A program made the translations under genes and the position numbers. Below, one piece after another: positions 63,646 through 64,000 of a stretch of 64,000 nucleotides of DNA. Within the stretch, counting starts at the first letter, position 1; each line of letters opens with the position of its first letter. The notes below the pieces were generated by a model. The model saw nothing but the letters and a program-made list of their open reading frames with translations, made no database searches and had not been told where the DNA came from. The DNA comes from Lophius americanus (lineage: Eukaryota > Chordata > Actinopteri > Lophiiformes > Lophiidae): contig JBBDHG010000015.1 of NCBI GenBank assembly GCA_037951165.1, forward strand, positions 366,001 to 430,000. Direction: 5' to 3'.

Positions 63646-64000
63646 GAATGCTTGAGCAAAGACACCAAATCAATAGCTGACAGGTCAATAATTCTAAGCG
63701 TGGCTTAAGGATGACATGATATTTATGTAGCCCCCCTCCTCACCATTAACTCATGTTGTACTTAATGTATAATCAGAATATGAAGGGATCTGCAGACGTT
63801 CTTGAATTATACGATATGCATACATGCATGAGTTGAGGACTTAGACTGATTAAAAGCAGTGACTGTGTAGTGGAAGGCTAATCCTTTATGTTAAGGTAAC
63901 TCGATAGGGGACTTTATCTGCAAATACTTTAAATCTGTAAATTTCCTTTAGCCATGTATAGAAAGAATGATGTAAGACCTGGACCATAAAGGGAGGAGTT

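Overview
The window is 64 kb of vertebrate, almost certainly teleost (ray-finned fish), nuclear DNA. It has dense CA/GT, GA/CT and GGT microsatellites, several interspersed repeat families, RTE-like and L2/CR1-like LINE remnants, and short exons separated by very long introns. There is no prokaryotic gene organisation. I infer a percomorph-like fish from the overall look of the sequence but cannot name a species.

One gene can be identified with confidence: jarid2, the Jumonji/ARID accessory subunit of Polycomb repressive complex 2, transcribed on the minus strand. Its first coding exon (59858..59905) encodes the conserved N-terminus MSKERPKRNIIQKKY. Its second coding exon (6481..6604) continues with DDSDGIPWSEER and the helix that in mammalian JARID2 acts as a ubiquitin-interaction motif. 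Canonical splice sites flank both exons, and the joined frame matches the family without a gap. Intron 1 is therefore 53,253 bp and fills most of the window. Positions 1..6480 are the start of intron 2; all later exons (ARID, JmjN/JmjC, zinc finger) lie off the left edge. I cannot tell whether this is the jarid2a or jarid2b paralogue.

A CpG-rich block at about 59.2-60.7 kb covers exon 1, the 5' UTR and the likely promoter. Sequence from about 60.7 to 64.0 kb is the 5' flank. It holds a degraded LINE reverse-transcriptase fragment and an unassigned interrupted reading frame, but no gene I recognise.

The non-coding DNA is structured. A roughly 0.5-kb dispersed repeat (family A) recurs at least eight times. 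A second family (B) occurs at about 24.8-25.4 kb and 51.1-51.4 kb. A third (C) is an inverted pair in intron 2. Two copies of an RTE-like LINE 3' end sit at 40.6 and 55.4 kb. A 194-bp element with 32-bp inverted termini at 35.9-36.1 kb contains a hammerhead-ribozyme-like core. There is also a 458-bp GT-rich minisatellite at 8.45 kb, a 17-bp perfect hairpin at 14.8 kb, long G runs, and a purine-rich strand-asymmetric block at 2.2-2.8 kb.

I found no evidence of a new multi-gene system. The observations most worth checking are the repeat families, the ribozyme-like element, the two possible exon 2 donors, and candidate regulatory blocks in the giant first intron.
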